Source: Micromonospora sp. MA102
Lineage (GTDB): Bacteria; Actinomycetota; Actinomycetes; Mycobacteriales; Micromonosporaceae
Direction: 5' to 3'
NCBI RefSeq assembly: GCF_025460765.1
Contig: NZ_JAMWEG010000018.1
Coordinates: 62,001-126,000 of the forward strand
Length of the DNA: 64,000 nucleotides
Shown here: positions 16,820-24,887 of the stretch, in pieces
How the letters are laid out: each line of letters starts with the position of its first letter
Numbering within the stretch: the first letter of the stretch is position 1
The notes under the pieces: generated by a model
Seen by the model: the letters and a program-made list of their open reading frames with translations, nothing else
Told to the model about the DNA's origin: nothing
The model's database searches: none
Program-made: the position numbers and the translations under genes

Positions 16820-17785
16820 TCAGTCGGCGCGGGCCAGGCTGACGCCGAACAGCCCCTCCGGGTCGGTCCAGAACGCCTGCCGGACGAACCCGGCCGCGAC
16901 CAGCTCCCGGGCGATCCCCTCCGGCCGGAACTTCGCCGAGACCTCCGTCCGCAGTTCCTCGCCGGCGGCGAACTCGACGTCCAGGTCGAGCACCCGCACC
17001 CGGACCGGGCGCTCGGCCCGCAGCCGCATCTCGATCCACTCGTGCCGCGGATCCCAGATCGCCACGTGCCGGAACGCCGCCGGGTCGAAGTTGGCGCCCA
17101 GCTCCCGGTTGATCACCCGCAGCACGTTGCGGTTGAACTCGGCGGTCACCCCGGCCGCGTCGTCGTAGGCGGGGACGAGCACCGACGGGTCCTTCACCAG
17201 GTCGGTGCCGACCAGCAGCCAGTCGCCGGCCTCCAGCGCCGCGCGCGTCGCGGTGAGGAACTCGGCCCGCTCCGCGGGCAGCAGGTTGCCGATGGTCCCG
17301 CCGAGGAACAGCACCAACCGCCGGCCGCCGGTGGGCAGCCGGTCCAGGTGGCGGGTGAAGTCGCCGACGATGCCGCGCACCCGCAGCCCGGGGTACGCGG
17401 CGGCGATCTGCTCGGTGGACCCGCGCAGCGCGCTGACCGACACGTCCAGCGGCACGAAGCTGCCCAGGTCGCCGTGGCGGGTGAAGGCGTCCAGCAGCAG
17501 CCGGGTCTTCTCCGACGAGCCGGAGCCCAGCTCGATCAGGGTCTTCGCACCGGTCAGCGCGGCGATGTCGCCCGCGTGCGCGGCCAGCACCGCCCGCTCG
17601 GCCCGGGTCGGGTAGTACTCCGGCAGCCGGGTGATCTCCTCGAACAGCTCGCTGCCCCGGGCGTCGTAGAACCACTTCGGTGGCAGCCACTTCGGCGTCG
17701 CGGTCAGACCGACCCGGACGTCCTCCCGCAGGCCGCGGTCGAGGTCCTGCTCCTCCAGGTGGATCTCCAGTGGCTCCGCGCTCAT
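16820..17785 (-). CDS. egtD: L-histidine N-alpha-methyltransferase EgtD
   Basis: A 321-residue SAM-dependent enzyme that trimethylates histidine to hercynine, the first committed step to ergothioneine. Family marks include PKWFYDARGSELFEEIT near residues 36-52, the SAM motif ELGSGSSEKT at about 84-93, and FLGGTIGN at about 158-165. AGGAAGG sits about 7 nt before the ATG. It is the last gene of the egtABCD operon, 41 bp after egtC, which differs from the chemical order of the pathway but is the usual actinobacterial order. Confidence 0.97.
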   Translation of the reverse strand: MSAEPLEIHLEEQDLDRGLREDVRVGLTATPKWLPPKWFYDARGSELFEEITRLPEYYPTRAERAVLAAHAGDIAALTGAKTLIELGSGSSEKTRLLLDAFTRHGDLGSFVPLDVSVSALRGSTEQIAAAYPGLRVRGIVGDFTRHLDRLPTGGRRLVLFLGGTIGNLLPAERAEFLTATRAALEAGDWLLVGTDLVKDPSVLVPAYDDAAGVTAEFNRNVLRVINRELGANFDPAAFRHVAIWDPRHEWIEMRLRAERPVRVRVLDLDVEFAAGEELRTEVSAKFRPEGIARELVAAGFVRQAFWTDPEGLFGVSLARAD

Positions 17786-17826
17786 CAGCTGTCCTTCCTG
17801 TTCCTACGGGTGTGGGAAACGGGATG

Positions 17827-18573
17827 TCAGGCGACCGTCAGCTCCCGGACGTCCAGCCCGGCGGCGGTCGCCACCACCAGCCGGCCGTCCGGCACCGGCT
17901 GCCAGCCGGGGTCGTCGTCGGAGGGCTCGGAGGCGAGCAGCACCGAATCGGGGGTACGGCGTACCGACAGCGCGTGCCCGGCCACGCTGGCCGCCACCGT
18001 GACGCCGTCGGTGAGCAGCAGGTTCAGCCGTGATCCGGGGGCGGCGGCGGCGACCGCCGCGACGGTCCCGGCCACCGCGTCGCCGGGTGCGGTGCCGGCC
18101 CGCAGCCGGTGCCGGACCAACGCCCAGAGCAGCGCCGAGTCGGTCGGCACCTCCAGGGTCAGCAGGTCGCGGAGGGGCAGCCCGCCGGCCAGCGGAACCA
18201 GGCTGTCCGGCCAGCCCCGCACCACCCCGTTGTGGCTGAACAGCCAGCGCCCCTCGGCGAACGGCGCGGCCGCCGTCTCGTGCAGCGGCATGCCGACCGT
18301 GGCGGAGCGGACGGCGGCCAGCACCCCGCCCGCGGTGGTCACCGCGGCCAGCTCCGGCAGCGTGGTGTCGCTCCACATCGGCTGCGCCCGCCGGTAGCGG
18401 ACCGGATCCCCGCCGTCCGGGTACCACCCGACGCCGAAGCCGTCGGCGTTGATCGTGCCGCCGCCGCGCATGTCGCGGGGCGCCCAGGACTGCCGTAGCA
18501 GCCCGTACGGCGGGTCGAAGAGCAGGCTCCGCAGGCTGACCGGCGGACCGAGGTACGCCAGGTGGCGGCACAT
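17827..18573 (-). CDS. egtC: Ergothioneine amidohydrolase EgtC
   Basis: A 248-residue class-II glutamine-amidotransferase-fold hydrolase that removes glutamate from gamma-glutamyl hercynylcysteine sulfoxide. The nucleophile is Cys2 after Met removal (MCRHLAYLG). Other marks are the substrate-loop NADGFGVGW near residues 42-50 and SHNG near residue 114. It starts 16 bp after egtB and ends 41 bp before egtD, within the operon. Confidence 0.96.
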   Translation of the reverse strand: MCRHLAYLGPPVSLRSLLFDPPYGLLRQSWAPRDMRGGGTINADGFGVGWYPDGGDPVRYRRAQPMWSDTTLPELAAVTTAGGVLAAVRSATVGMPLHETAAAPFAEGRWLFSHNGVVRGWPDSLVPLAGGLPLRDLLTLEVPTDSALLWALVRHRLRAGTAPGDAVAGTVAAVAAAAPGSRLNLLLTDGVTVAASVAGHALSVRRTPDSVLLASEPSDDDPGWQPVPDGRLVVATAAGLDVRELTVA

Positions 18574-18589
18574 CAGGCGAGGCCGCCGA

Positions 18590-19927
18590 TCACGCGTGCG
18601 ACTCCTCGGGACGGGCGTCGCGGGCGCAGCGGAACCCGCTGAAGATCTGCCGCCGGATCGGGTAGTCCCAGTTGCGGAAGGTGCCCCGGCAGGCCGACCG
18701 GTCGGTGCCGAACGAGCCGCCGCGCAGCACCCGGTGGTCGTCGCCGAAGAAGACCTCCGAGTACTCGCGGTAGGGGAACGCCGCGAAGCCCGGGTGGCCG
18801 CGGAAGGTGGACGAGGTCCACTCCCAGACGTCCCCGATGAGCTGATGCACGCCGAGCGGCGAGGCCCCGTCCGGGTACGCGCCCACCGGCGCCGGCCACA
18901 GGTGCCGCTGCCCCAGGTTGGCGTGCGCGCTCGTCGGGTCCGCGTCGCCCCACGGGTAGCGGCGTGACCGGCCGGTCGCCGGATCCCAGCGGGCCGCCTT
19001 CTCCCACTCCGCCTCGGTGGGCAGCCGCCGGCCGGCCCAGGCCGCGTACGCCTCCGCCTCGTGGAAGCAGACGTGCACCACGGGCTCGTCGTCGCGCACC
19101 GGCGACCAGCGCCCGAACCGGCGGTACGCCCAACCGTCCCCGTCGCGCCGCCAGTGCATCGGCGCGCTCAGCCCGGCCTCGACCCGGTGCCGCCAACCGG
19201 CCGCGCTCCACCAGCGCGGCTCGTCGTAGCCCCCGTCGGCGATGAACGCGCGGTACTGCCCGTTGGTGACCGGCGCCGCGTCGATGGCGTACGCCGGCAG
19301 CTCGACGGTGTGCGCGGGTCGCTCGTTGTCCAGCGCCCACGGGTCGGTGGAGGTGCCCATGGTGAACGGCCCGGCCGGCACCAGCACCTCGCCGCCCACC
19401 CGGATTCGCGGCTCGGGCGGCGGTGGGGCGTCCAGCACCGGACCGCCGGCGCGCAGCTGGTGGGTGGCGAGCATCGTTTCGTCGTGCTGCTGCTCGTGCT
19501 GGACGATCATGCCGAACGCGAAGCCGTCCTCGACCAGCTTCCGGTCGGTGAACCGGATCCCGTCCAGCAGGTCGTACACCTTCTCCCGGACGGTGCGCAC
19601 GTACGCCCGCGCCTCGGCCGGCGGAAGCAGCGGCAGCGCGGGCCGGTCTTTGCGGGGCTGCTTGAACGCGTCGTACAGGTCGTCGATGTCGCGGCGCACC
19701 GGCTCGCGCCCGCCGACGTCGCGGACCAACCACAGCTCCTCCTGGTTGCCGACGTGCGCCAGGTCCCAGACCAGCGGGGACATCAGCGTGGAGTGCTGCC
19801 GCACCAGGTCGTCGTCGTCCACCGCGTCGGTGAGCAGGGCGGTGCGGGCGCGGGTGCGCTCCAGCTCGGCCGCGATCCGGCCGCGCAGCGGCTCGCCCTC
19901 GATCGCCGGCCGCTCAGTCGTGGTCAC
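18590..19927 (-). CDS. egtB: Hercynylcysteine sulfoxide synthase EgtB
   Basis: A 445-residue non-haem iron enzyme that joins hercynine to gamma-glutamylcysteine with O2. The N-terminal DinB-like domain supplies the iron ligands: His58 in DLAHVGNQE, then His144 and His148 in HEQQHDE. The C-terminal formylglycine-generating-enzyme-like domain (about 200-440) has GNVWEWTS-type motif 'GDVWEWTSS' and 'RVLRGGSF'. The GTG at 19927 overlaps the egtA stop by 4 bp (GTGA) and is preceded by GAGAGGGG, so the much longer frame upstream is not the gene. Confidence 0.96.
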   Translation of the reverse strand: MTTTERPAIEGEPLRGRIAAELERTRARTALLTDAVDDDDLVRQHSTLMSPLVWDLAHVGNQEELWLVRDVGGREPVRRDIDDLYDAFKQPRKDRPALPLLPPAEARAYVRTVREKVYDLLDGIRFTDRKLVEDGFAFGMIVQHEQQHDETMLATHQLRAGGPVLDAPPPPEPRIRVGGEVLVPAGPFTMGTSTDPWALDNERPAHTVELPAYAIDAAPVTNGQYRAFIADGGYDEPRWWSAAGWRHRVEAGLSAPMHWRRDGDGWAYRRFGRWSPVRDDEPVVHVCFHEAEAYAAWAGRRLPTEAEWEKAARWDPATGRSRRYPWGDADPTSAHANLGQRHLWPAPVGAYPDGASPLGVHQLIGDVWEWTSSTFRGHPGFAAFPYREYSEVFFGDDHRVLRGGSFGTDRSACRGTFRNWDYPIRRQIFSGFRCARDARPEESHA

Positions 19928-21153
19928 CGGTGTCCCCTCTCCGCGGCGGCGCGGCGCCGCCGGATCGCTCGGCTCGTCTCGTCGTGGATCCCGGCCGGCA
20001 GCTCCAGCCGGGGCAGGGCCGCCAGGGCCAGGTCGAACAGGGCCGCCGCGGCGCTCGCCAGTGGTCGCTCGGCCAGCCCGCGCCGGGCCGCCGCGACCCA
20101 CTCGCCGGCGACCGGGGCGGCGACGGCGAGGGCGTCCCGGGTGGTGGCCGGGTCGGCGAAGAGCGCCGCCAGCACCGCCAGGGGCACGGTCCACTCCCGA
20201 CCGGGCTGGGCGTCCAGGTAGCGGACCTCCAGGTAGCCGCGCGGTCGCACCGGCGGGAAGAGCGTGCTGAGGTGGTATTCCAGGTCGTCGGCGGTCGGCG
20301 GGCGCGGAAGCGCCCCGGCCAGCCAGTCGGCGAAGGTGACGCCCGGAGGCGGCGTCCAGTCCGGACCGTCCTCGCGCACGCAGAGCAGCGGCGCGGCCAG
20401 GGCGTACCCGGTCCAGGCGGCGACCGGGTCGCGGTCGGCCCGCGCCGGGGACCAGACCGGCCGGGTGCGCGCCGGGTCCATGGCCAGCCAGGCGGCCATA
20501 CGGGTGGAGGCCCAGCCGGTGGACCGTCCGGCGTGCCGGCCGGCGGTGGCGAAGGCGGCCAGCAGCGGCGGCCCGATCGCGTGCGCGGCGGCCCACCGCT
20601 CGGCCAGCCGGCCCGGGTCGCCCGCGTCCAGGCAGACCTGGAGCCCGGCGGTGCTGTACATCATCGCGCGGCCGGCCGGCCCGTGCCGGTCGAGAACGGC
20701 GCGCATGGCCCGGTAGCGCGGCGTGTCCACGACAGGGCTCGGGGGGCGCCAGGGGTCCATGCCGGTGCGGCCCAGGACGAGGCCGGCGGCGTCCAGGAGG
20801 GCCCGCAACTCGGCGAGGTCGGCCTCGGTGGCCAGGATGAGCGCGGCGACCGACGGTCGCGGCGCGGAGGAGATCTCCACCTGCCCGCCCGGCTCCACGG
20901 TCACGGTGCCACCGCGCCGGAGCCCGGCGGCCGGGCTGGTGGGGTCGAGGGTGACGGGGCTGTGCCGTCCCAACGCCCGGCGCAGTCGCTCGCGGTCGAC
21001 CGGGCGGGTCGGGTCCGCGGCGTCGTGCACCGTCCATTCCAGCTCGACGCCGGTCAGGCTGGGTGGCCCGGTCTTGAAGCAGATCCTGGCGAGGTGCCCG
21101 CGGGCCGCCGCCTCGTCCCCCAGCACGGTGGTCCGGTCCAACTCCGGCGACAT
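19924..21153 (-). CDS. egtA: Glutamate-cysteine ligase EgtA
   Basis: A 409-residue ATP-dependent ligase making gamma-glutamylcysteine, the sulfur donor for EgtB. Family marks include GVELEWTV, 'VTVEPGGQVEISS' and the 'YSTAGLQVCLD' and 'YLEVRYLDAQP' motifs of the GCS2/EgtA family. It is the first gene of the operon and overlaps egtB by 4 bp. The ATG at 21153 is used here; a GTG and a TTG lie just before it and sit closer to the GAGAGGAG ribosome site, and a GTG at 21192 is also in frame. Confidence 0.95.
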   Translation of the reverse strand: MSPELDRTTVLGDEAAARGHLARICFKTGPPSLTGVELEWTVHDAADPTRPVDRERLRRALGRHSPVTLDPTSPAAGLRRGGTVTVEPGGQVEISSAPRPSVAALILATEADLAELRALLDAAGLVLGRTGMDPWRPPSPVVDTPRYRAMRAVLDRHGPAGRAMMYSTAGLQVCLDAGDPGRLAERWAAAHAIGPPLLAAFATAGRHAGRSTGWASTRMAAWLAMDPARTRPVWSPARADRDPVAAWTGYALAAPLLCVREDGPDWTPPPGVTFADWLAGALPRPPTADDLEYHLSTLFPPVRPRGYLEVRYLDAQPGREWTVPLAVLAALFADPATTRDALAVAAPVAGEWVAAARRGLAERPLASAAAALFDLALAALPRLELPAGIHDETSRAIRRRRAAAERGHR

Positions 21154-21392
21154 CACCAAGAGACGGCTCCTCTCCCCGGGACGGGCGACCACGCTGTCGG
21201 CCGGCGCCCGTGCCGTGACGGCCGGGCGTCGGCGGGTCCCACCATCTTCTGTCTAGCAGACGGAATCCGCGCGCCCGGGGAGATGAATTTTTGTCCGGAA
21301 TCCGGTTGCGGCGTGGGCGGCGCCGGGCATTCGGGACGGCGGGGCGAGGGGGCGGCCGCGGCGGGCGCCGCCTCCCGCGCGCCGGCCGAGGA

Positions 21393-22175
21393 CTACGGCT
21401 TCGCCGTCGACCCGGGCCCGGACCTCGGCTCGGACTTCCGCTTCGGCGTCGACCTCGGCTCCGGCTCCGACCTCGGCGTCGACTTCGGCTCCGGGGACGG
21501 CACCGACTTCGGCTCCGGGGACTGCTCCGGCACCAGCGCCAGGCAGTAGCCCTCCACCCAGTCGGCGCCGCCGGCGGCGGTCACCAGATCGGCGAACCCG
21601 GCGCTCTCCAGCGCCCTGGCCCGCTGCTCGTCGGACTTCGCCAGGTAGGCCCGGCAGTGCCCGGCGAGGTCACCGGCGCTCGCCGGCTTGCCGGACCCGC
21701 CAGGCCCACCGGGTGACGGGGCGGTGGACGGGACGCCGCCGGAGGCCCCACCGGTCGGGGTCGCGCCCTCGGAGGGTGTCGGGGAGCCCGGCTCGGTCGC
21801 GCCCCCGGTGCTGCCGCCCGGCGTGGTCGGAGCCGGCGGCGGCGCCGGTTCCGGGGCCCGGTCGAGGTTCACCGCGGCGAAGGCGACCCCGGCGGTGGCG
21901 GTGGCCGCGATCCCGGCCAGGACCGCGCCGAGCCGGAGGCGGTGGCGTGGCCGCGGCGGCACGGCCGGCATGGGGTCGGCCCGGGCGGCACGGAACGCGG
22001 CGAGCGCCTGCTCCTCGCCGGCCAGTTCCGCCGTGGTGCCCGGCGCGGCTGCCGCGGCGAGCAGGTGCGCCAGCGGGCCGGCCGGCGCCTCCGGAGGCAC
22101 CCCGGCACGGGCCGCGTCGAGGAGGCGCTCCGACTCCGCCCGGTCGGCGGGGCGGTCGGACCGGCCAGAACTCAT
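21393..22175 (-). CDS. Single-pass membrane protein paired with a sigma factor
   Basis: About 260 residues. A cytoplasmic segment (1-75) precedes one transmembrane helix (LGAVLAGIAATATAGVAFAA, near 80-100). A long Pro/Gly/Thr/Ser-rich external part follows, with a small Cys-containing helical domain (about 165-215) and a Ser-Glu-Pro-Lys repeat tail. The topology and position 16 bp behind the ECF-type sigma gene are those of an anti-sigma factor. I see no zinc-binding HxxxCxxC motif, so the assignment is by context only. The stop is a TAG at 21393. Confidence 0.6.
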   Translation of the reverse strand: MSSGRSDRPADRAESERLLDAARAGVPPEAPAGPLAHLLAAAAAPGTTAELAGEEQALAAFRAARADPMPAVPPRPRHRLRLGAVLAGIAATATAGVAFAAVNLDRAPEPAPPPAPTTPGGSTGGATEPGSPTPSEGATPTGGASGGVPSTAPSPGGPGGSGKPASAGDLAGHCRAYLAKSDEQRARALESAGFADLVTAAGGADWVEGYCLALVPEQSPEPKSVPSPEPKSTPRSEPEPRSTPKRKSEPRSGPGSTAKP

Positions 22176-22191
22176 TCCGTATCCCTCCACG

Positions 22192-22833
22192 TCAGCCGTC
22201 CGCCGGCTCGGCCTTGGGCGCCTGCGGCGCCTGCCGTCCCCGGCCGGTACGGGGGCGGGGCGGCGTCGCTCCCCCGGCCTGGTCCGCCGGTTGATCCTGA
22301 TCGGCCCGCTCCAGCAGCCCGGCCAGCCGCCGCAGCCCCCGGTGCGCGGCGGTGCGCACCGCGCCGGCCCGCCGGCCGAGCACCCGGCCGGCGGTCTCCG
22401 CGTCGAGCCCGATGACGGCCCGCAGCAGCACCGCTTCCGCCTCGCGGGGCGGCAGGCTGGCGATCAAGGCCAGGGCGCTCTCGGTGCCGATGGTCTCGCC
22501 GGCCCGCTCGGCGGTGTCCGCGTCCCCGGCCAGCTCGCTGAGCGCCTGGACGGGCACCGGCAGGGCGGGCCGCCGGCGCTGCCGGCGCAGGTGGTCCATC
22601 GCCCGGTTGCGGGCGATCGTGACGGTCCAGGCGCGGAACTCGCCGCCGGTGAAGCTGGGCAGGTCGCGGGAGATCTGCAGCCAGGTCTCCGAGGCCACGT
22701 CCTCGGCGTCGGCGCCGACCAGGGCGGTGAGGTAGCGCAGCAGGCCGGGCTGCAGGCTGCGGTAGAGGAAGCGGAACGCCTCCTCGTCGCCCGCCTGCGC
22801 GGCGGCGACCGCCTCGCTCAGCTCACCGGTCAT
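22192..22833 (-). CDS. ECF-type RNA polymerase sigma factor
   Basis: A 212-residue sigma-70-family factor lacking regions 1 and 3. Region 2 (about 20-90) shows 'EDVASETWLQI' and 'FRAWTVTIARNRAMDHLRRQRRR'. Region 4 (about 125-175) shows 'LPPREAEAVLLRAV' and the helix-turn-helix 'GLDAETAGRVLGRRAGAVRTAAHRG'. A Pro/Arg-rich tail extends beyond the usual end. The downstream membrane protein is its likely regulator. The ATG at 22833 was chosen because homology begins there. Confidence 0.92.
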   Translation of the reverse strand: MTGELSEAVAAAQAGDEEAFRFLYRSLQPGLLRYLTALVGADAEDVASETWLQISRDLPSFTGGEFRAWTVTIARNRAMDHLRRQRRRPALPVPVQALSELAGDADTAERAGETIGTESALALIASLPPREAEAVLLRAVIGLDAETAGRVLGRRAGAVRTAAHRGLRRLAGLLERADQDQPADQAGGATPPRPRTGRGRQAPQAPKAEPADG

Positions 22834-23394
22834 GAATCCGCCGTTCCCGCCGTGCCGACTGCCCACGCCGGCGGCCACCGGTGCCGGCGTGCCCGACGCC
22901 CGCCCGGTCGGTCGACCGGACCTCCACCCGCACCATCAGCCCCCCGCTGGCCTGATCGGCGCCGGCACCGGGAGGGTGCGGGCGCGCGTATGGACACCGC
23001 CGGGAGTGAGGACGGCCGTCGGCGGACATACCGTACCGGCGTCGTGGGGCGGCCGGGAGCCGGGCCAACGCTAGGAGCGGCCGGCGGGTTCGACAAGGTC
23101 CCACCTGCCGGAGAAAGAGTGACATTTGTCTACGGCCCGAGGCGGCGCGTCGGCGTAACGAATGCCGCCCGTCGCGCGCTGCGGCGGCGGTAAACCGGGA
23201 CGAAACACCAGGTCGGAGCCGGACCGACGAACCTCCGGGCACATTTTCCTGCCCGATCGTACGCGATTCGTCACGGTCAGCCGATCGGCGTGGGACCGGC
23301 TGACCGTTCGGCCCAGGCTCCTCCGGCCGCCCGCCGGTCGTGACGGGAGATATCGCGGGAAATACTCCGCGGCCGGTCTGGGTACGGTATTGAC
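22834..23394. promoter_or_regulatory. Divergent promoter region, sigma factor and kinase
   Basis: About 560 bp with no credible gene. It holds a 10-bp inverted repeat (23273-23282 with 23298-23307, 15-nt spacer). The 10-mer GGTACGGTAT occurs twice in opposite orientation: plus strand at 23381-23390, just before the kinase start, and minus strand at 23037-23028, upstream of the sigma gene. A minus-strand TAGCGT lies at 23073-23068. Confidence 0.45.
23383..23388 (+). promoter_or_regulatory. -10 element of a leaderless promoter
   Basis: TACGGT ends 6 nt before the GTG at 23395, and no ribosome site lies between. The kinase mRNA probably starts at its initiation codon. Confidence 0.45.
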
Positions 23395-24798
23395 GTGTTG
23401 ACTTCCGACGTCGTACTCAGCGGTCGGTACCGCCTTGATGACCGTGTCGCCACCGGCGGCATGGGCGACGTCTGGCGTGCCACCGACCTGGTGCTCGGCC
23501 GTCCGGTCGCGGTGAAGGTCCTGCTGCCCGCGCTGGTCTCCGATCCCGACTTCATCGCCCGCTTCCGCTCCGAGGCACGGATCATGGCGTCGCTGCGCCA
23601 CCCGGGCGTGGTCCAGGTCTTCGACTGCGGTGAGGACGAACTGCCCGACGGCAGCCGGGCCGACTACCTGGTCATGGAGTTCGTGGCCGGCGAGCCCCTC
23701 TCCCGGCGCATCGAGGCCGCCGGGCAGCTCGGGGTCGGCGAGACCATGTCGATCGTGGCGCAGGTGGCCCAGGCCCTGCACGGGGCGCACGCCCGGGGCA
23801 TCGTCCACCGCGACGTGAAGCCGAGCAACCTGCTCGTGCAGGACGACGGGACCGTCGTCCTGGTCGACTTCGGGGTCGCCCGGTCGACAAACGTGACCAG
23901 CATCACCAGCACCAACGCGGTGCCCGGCACCGCCCTCTACATGGCTCCCGAGCAGGCCGCCGGGCGGCCGGTCTCCGGCGCGACCGACGTCTACGCCCTC
24001 GGCGCGGTGGCCTACTGCTGCCTCACCGGCAGCCCGCCGTTCACCGGGGACAACCCGCTGCAGGTGGCCGTCCGGCACCTCGACGACGAGCCGCCGGAGC
24101 TGCCGGAGGACATCCCGCAGCCGGTCCGGGACCTGGTGGCCCGGGCCCTGGCCAAGGACCCGGCGGACCGCTTCCCCACCGCCGCCGCCAGGGCCGAGGC
24201 CGCGCGCGCGGCCGGCTCCGAGTCGCCCACCGCCATGGTGCCGATGACGCTGCGCGGCGCCACCGGGTCGAGCCACACCCGTGACGACCTGACCGCCGCC
24301 GCGCCGGGGGCCCTGGTGGCGCCGGCCCGCCGCCCGCGCCGGCGCGGCACGCTGGTCGGCGCGGCGGCCGCGGTGCTGGTGGCGCTGACCGCACTGGGCG
24401 CGGCCCTGGGCGCGGCCAAGAATGCCGACGCCCCGGCCACCCGGCTCGACACCACCGCACCGGCGGTTGCCCCGAGCAACTCCGTCGCGGACGCCGCGGT
24501 CACCGAGGGTCCGCCCACGGGCGGGGTCGACGACGACTACCGCCCGGTGCGCCCCACCGGCCGGCCGTCGACCTCGGCCTCGGCGACGCCGAGCCCCTCG
24601 GCGAGCGGATCGGCCCAGCCGAGCCCGTCCGACGTCCCGTCGACCCAGCCGGCCCCACCGAGCACGACGCCGAGCAGCACCCCGCCGTCGACGCCGCCCA
24701 CCACACCGAGCGAGACCACGTCAACCGCCACTGAGCCCGGGCCCGGCGGCGAGGGCGGGGGCGAGGGCGGCGGGGCCCAGCCGGTGTCCGACCGCTGA
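23395..24798 (+). CDS. Membrane serine/threonine protein kinase (PknB-like)
   Basis: A 467-residue Hanks-type kinase. Catalytic elements are complete: Gly loop TGGMGDVW (20-27), Lys41, HRDVKPSNL (138-146), DFG (158-160) and APE (184-186). A juxtamembrane Thr-rich linker leads to one transmembrane helix (about 319-340). The external part is a low-complexity Pro/Ser/Thr region ending in Glu/Gly; there are no PASTA repeats, so the ligand is not obvious. The GTG at 23395 follows a -10-like TACGGT by 6 nt. A terminator hairpin follows. Confidence 0.95.
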   Translation: MLTSDVVLSGRYRLDDRVATGGMGDVWRATDLVLGRPVAVKVLLPALVSDPDFIARFRSEARIMASLRHPGVVQVFDCGEDELPDGSRADYLVMEFVAGEPLSRRIEAAGQLGVGETMSIVAQVAQALHGAHARGIVHRDVKPSNLLVQDDGTVVLVDFGVARSTNVTSITSTNAVPGTALYMAPEQAAGRPVSGATDVYALGAVAYCCLTGSPPFTGDNPLQVAVRHLDDEPPELPEDIPQPVRDLVARALAKDPADRFPTAAARAEAARAAGSESPTAMVPMTLRGATGSSHTRDDLTAAAPGALVAPARRPRRRGTLVGAAAAVLVALTALGAALGAAKNADAPATRLDTTAPAVAPSNSVADAAVTEGPPTGGVDDDYRPVRPTGRPSTSASATPSPSASGSAQPSPSDVPSTQPAPPSTTPSSTPPSTPPTTPSETTSTATEPGPGGEGGGEGGGAQPVSDR

Positions 24799-24831
24799 CC
24801 CGGCACCCGGACCCAGCAGCACCGGGACCCG

Positions 24832-24864
24832 GAGCCGGCCCCGCGTCTGTCGCGGGACCGGCTC
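24832..24864. terminator. Bidirectional terminator between kinase and ABC permease genes
   Basis: A 14-bp stem (24832-24845 with 24851-24864, one mismatch) and a 5-nt loop, between two convergent stops. Confidence 0.7.
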
Positions 24865-24887
24865 GAGGCGTTCAGGGCGACCAACGC

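Noticed and set aside
23030..23160. GGGTTCGAC segment checked as a possible tRNA T-arm
   Set aside because: No acceptor stem, anticodon arm or CCA context could be folded around it; no other tRNA-like segment was found in the window.
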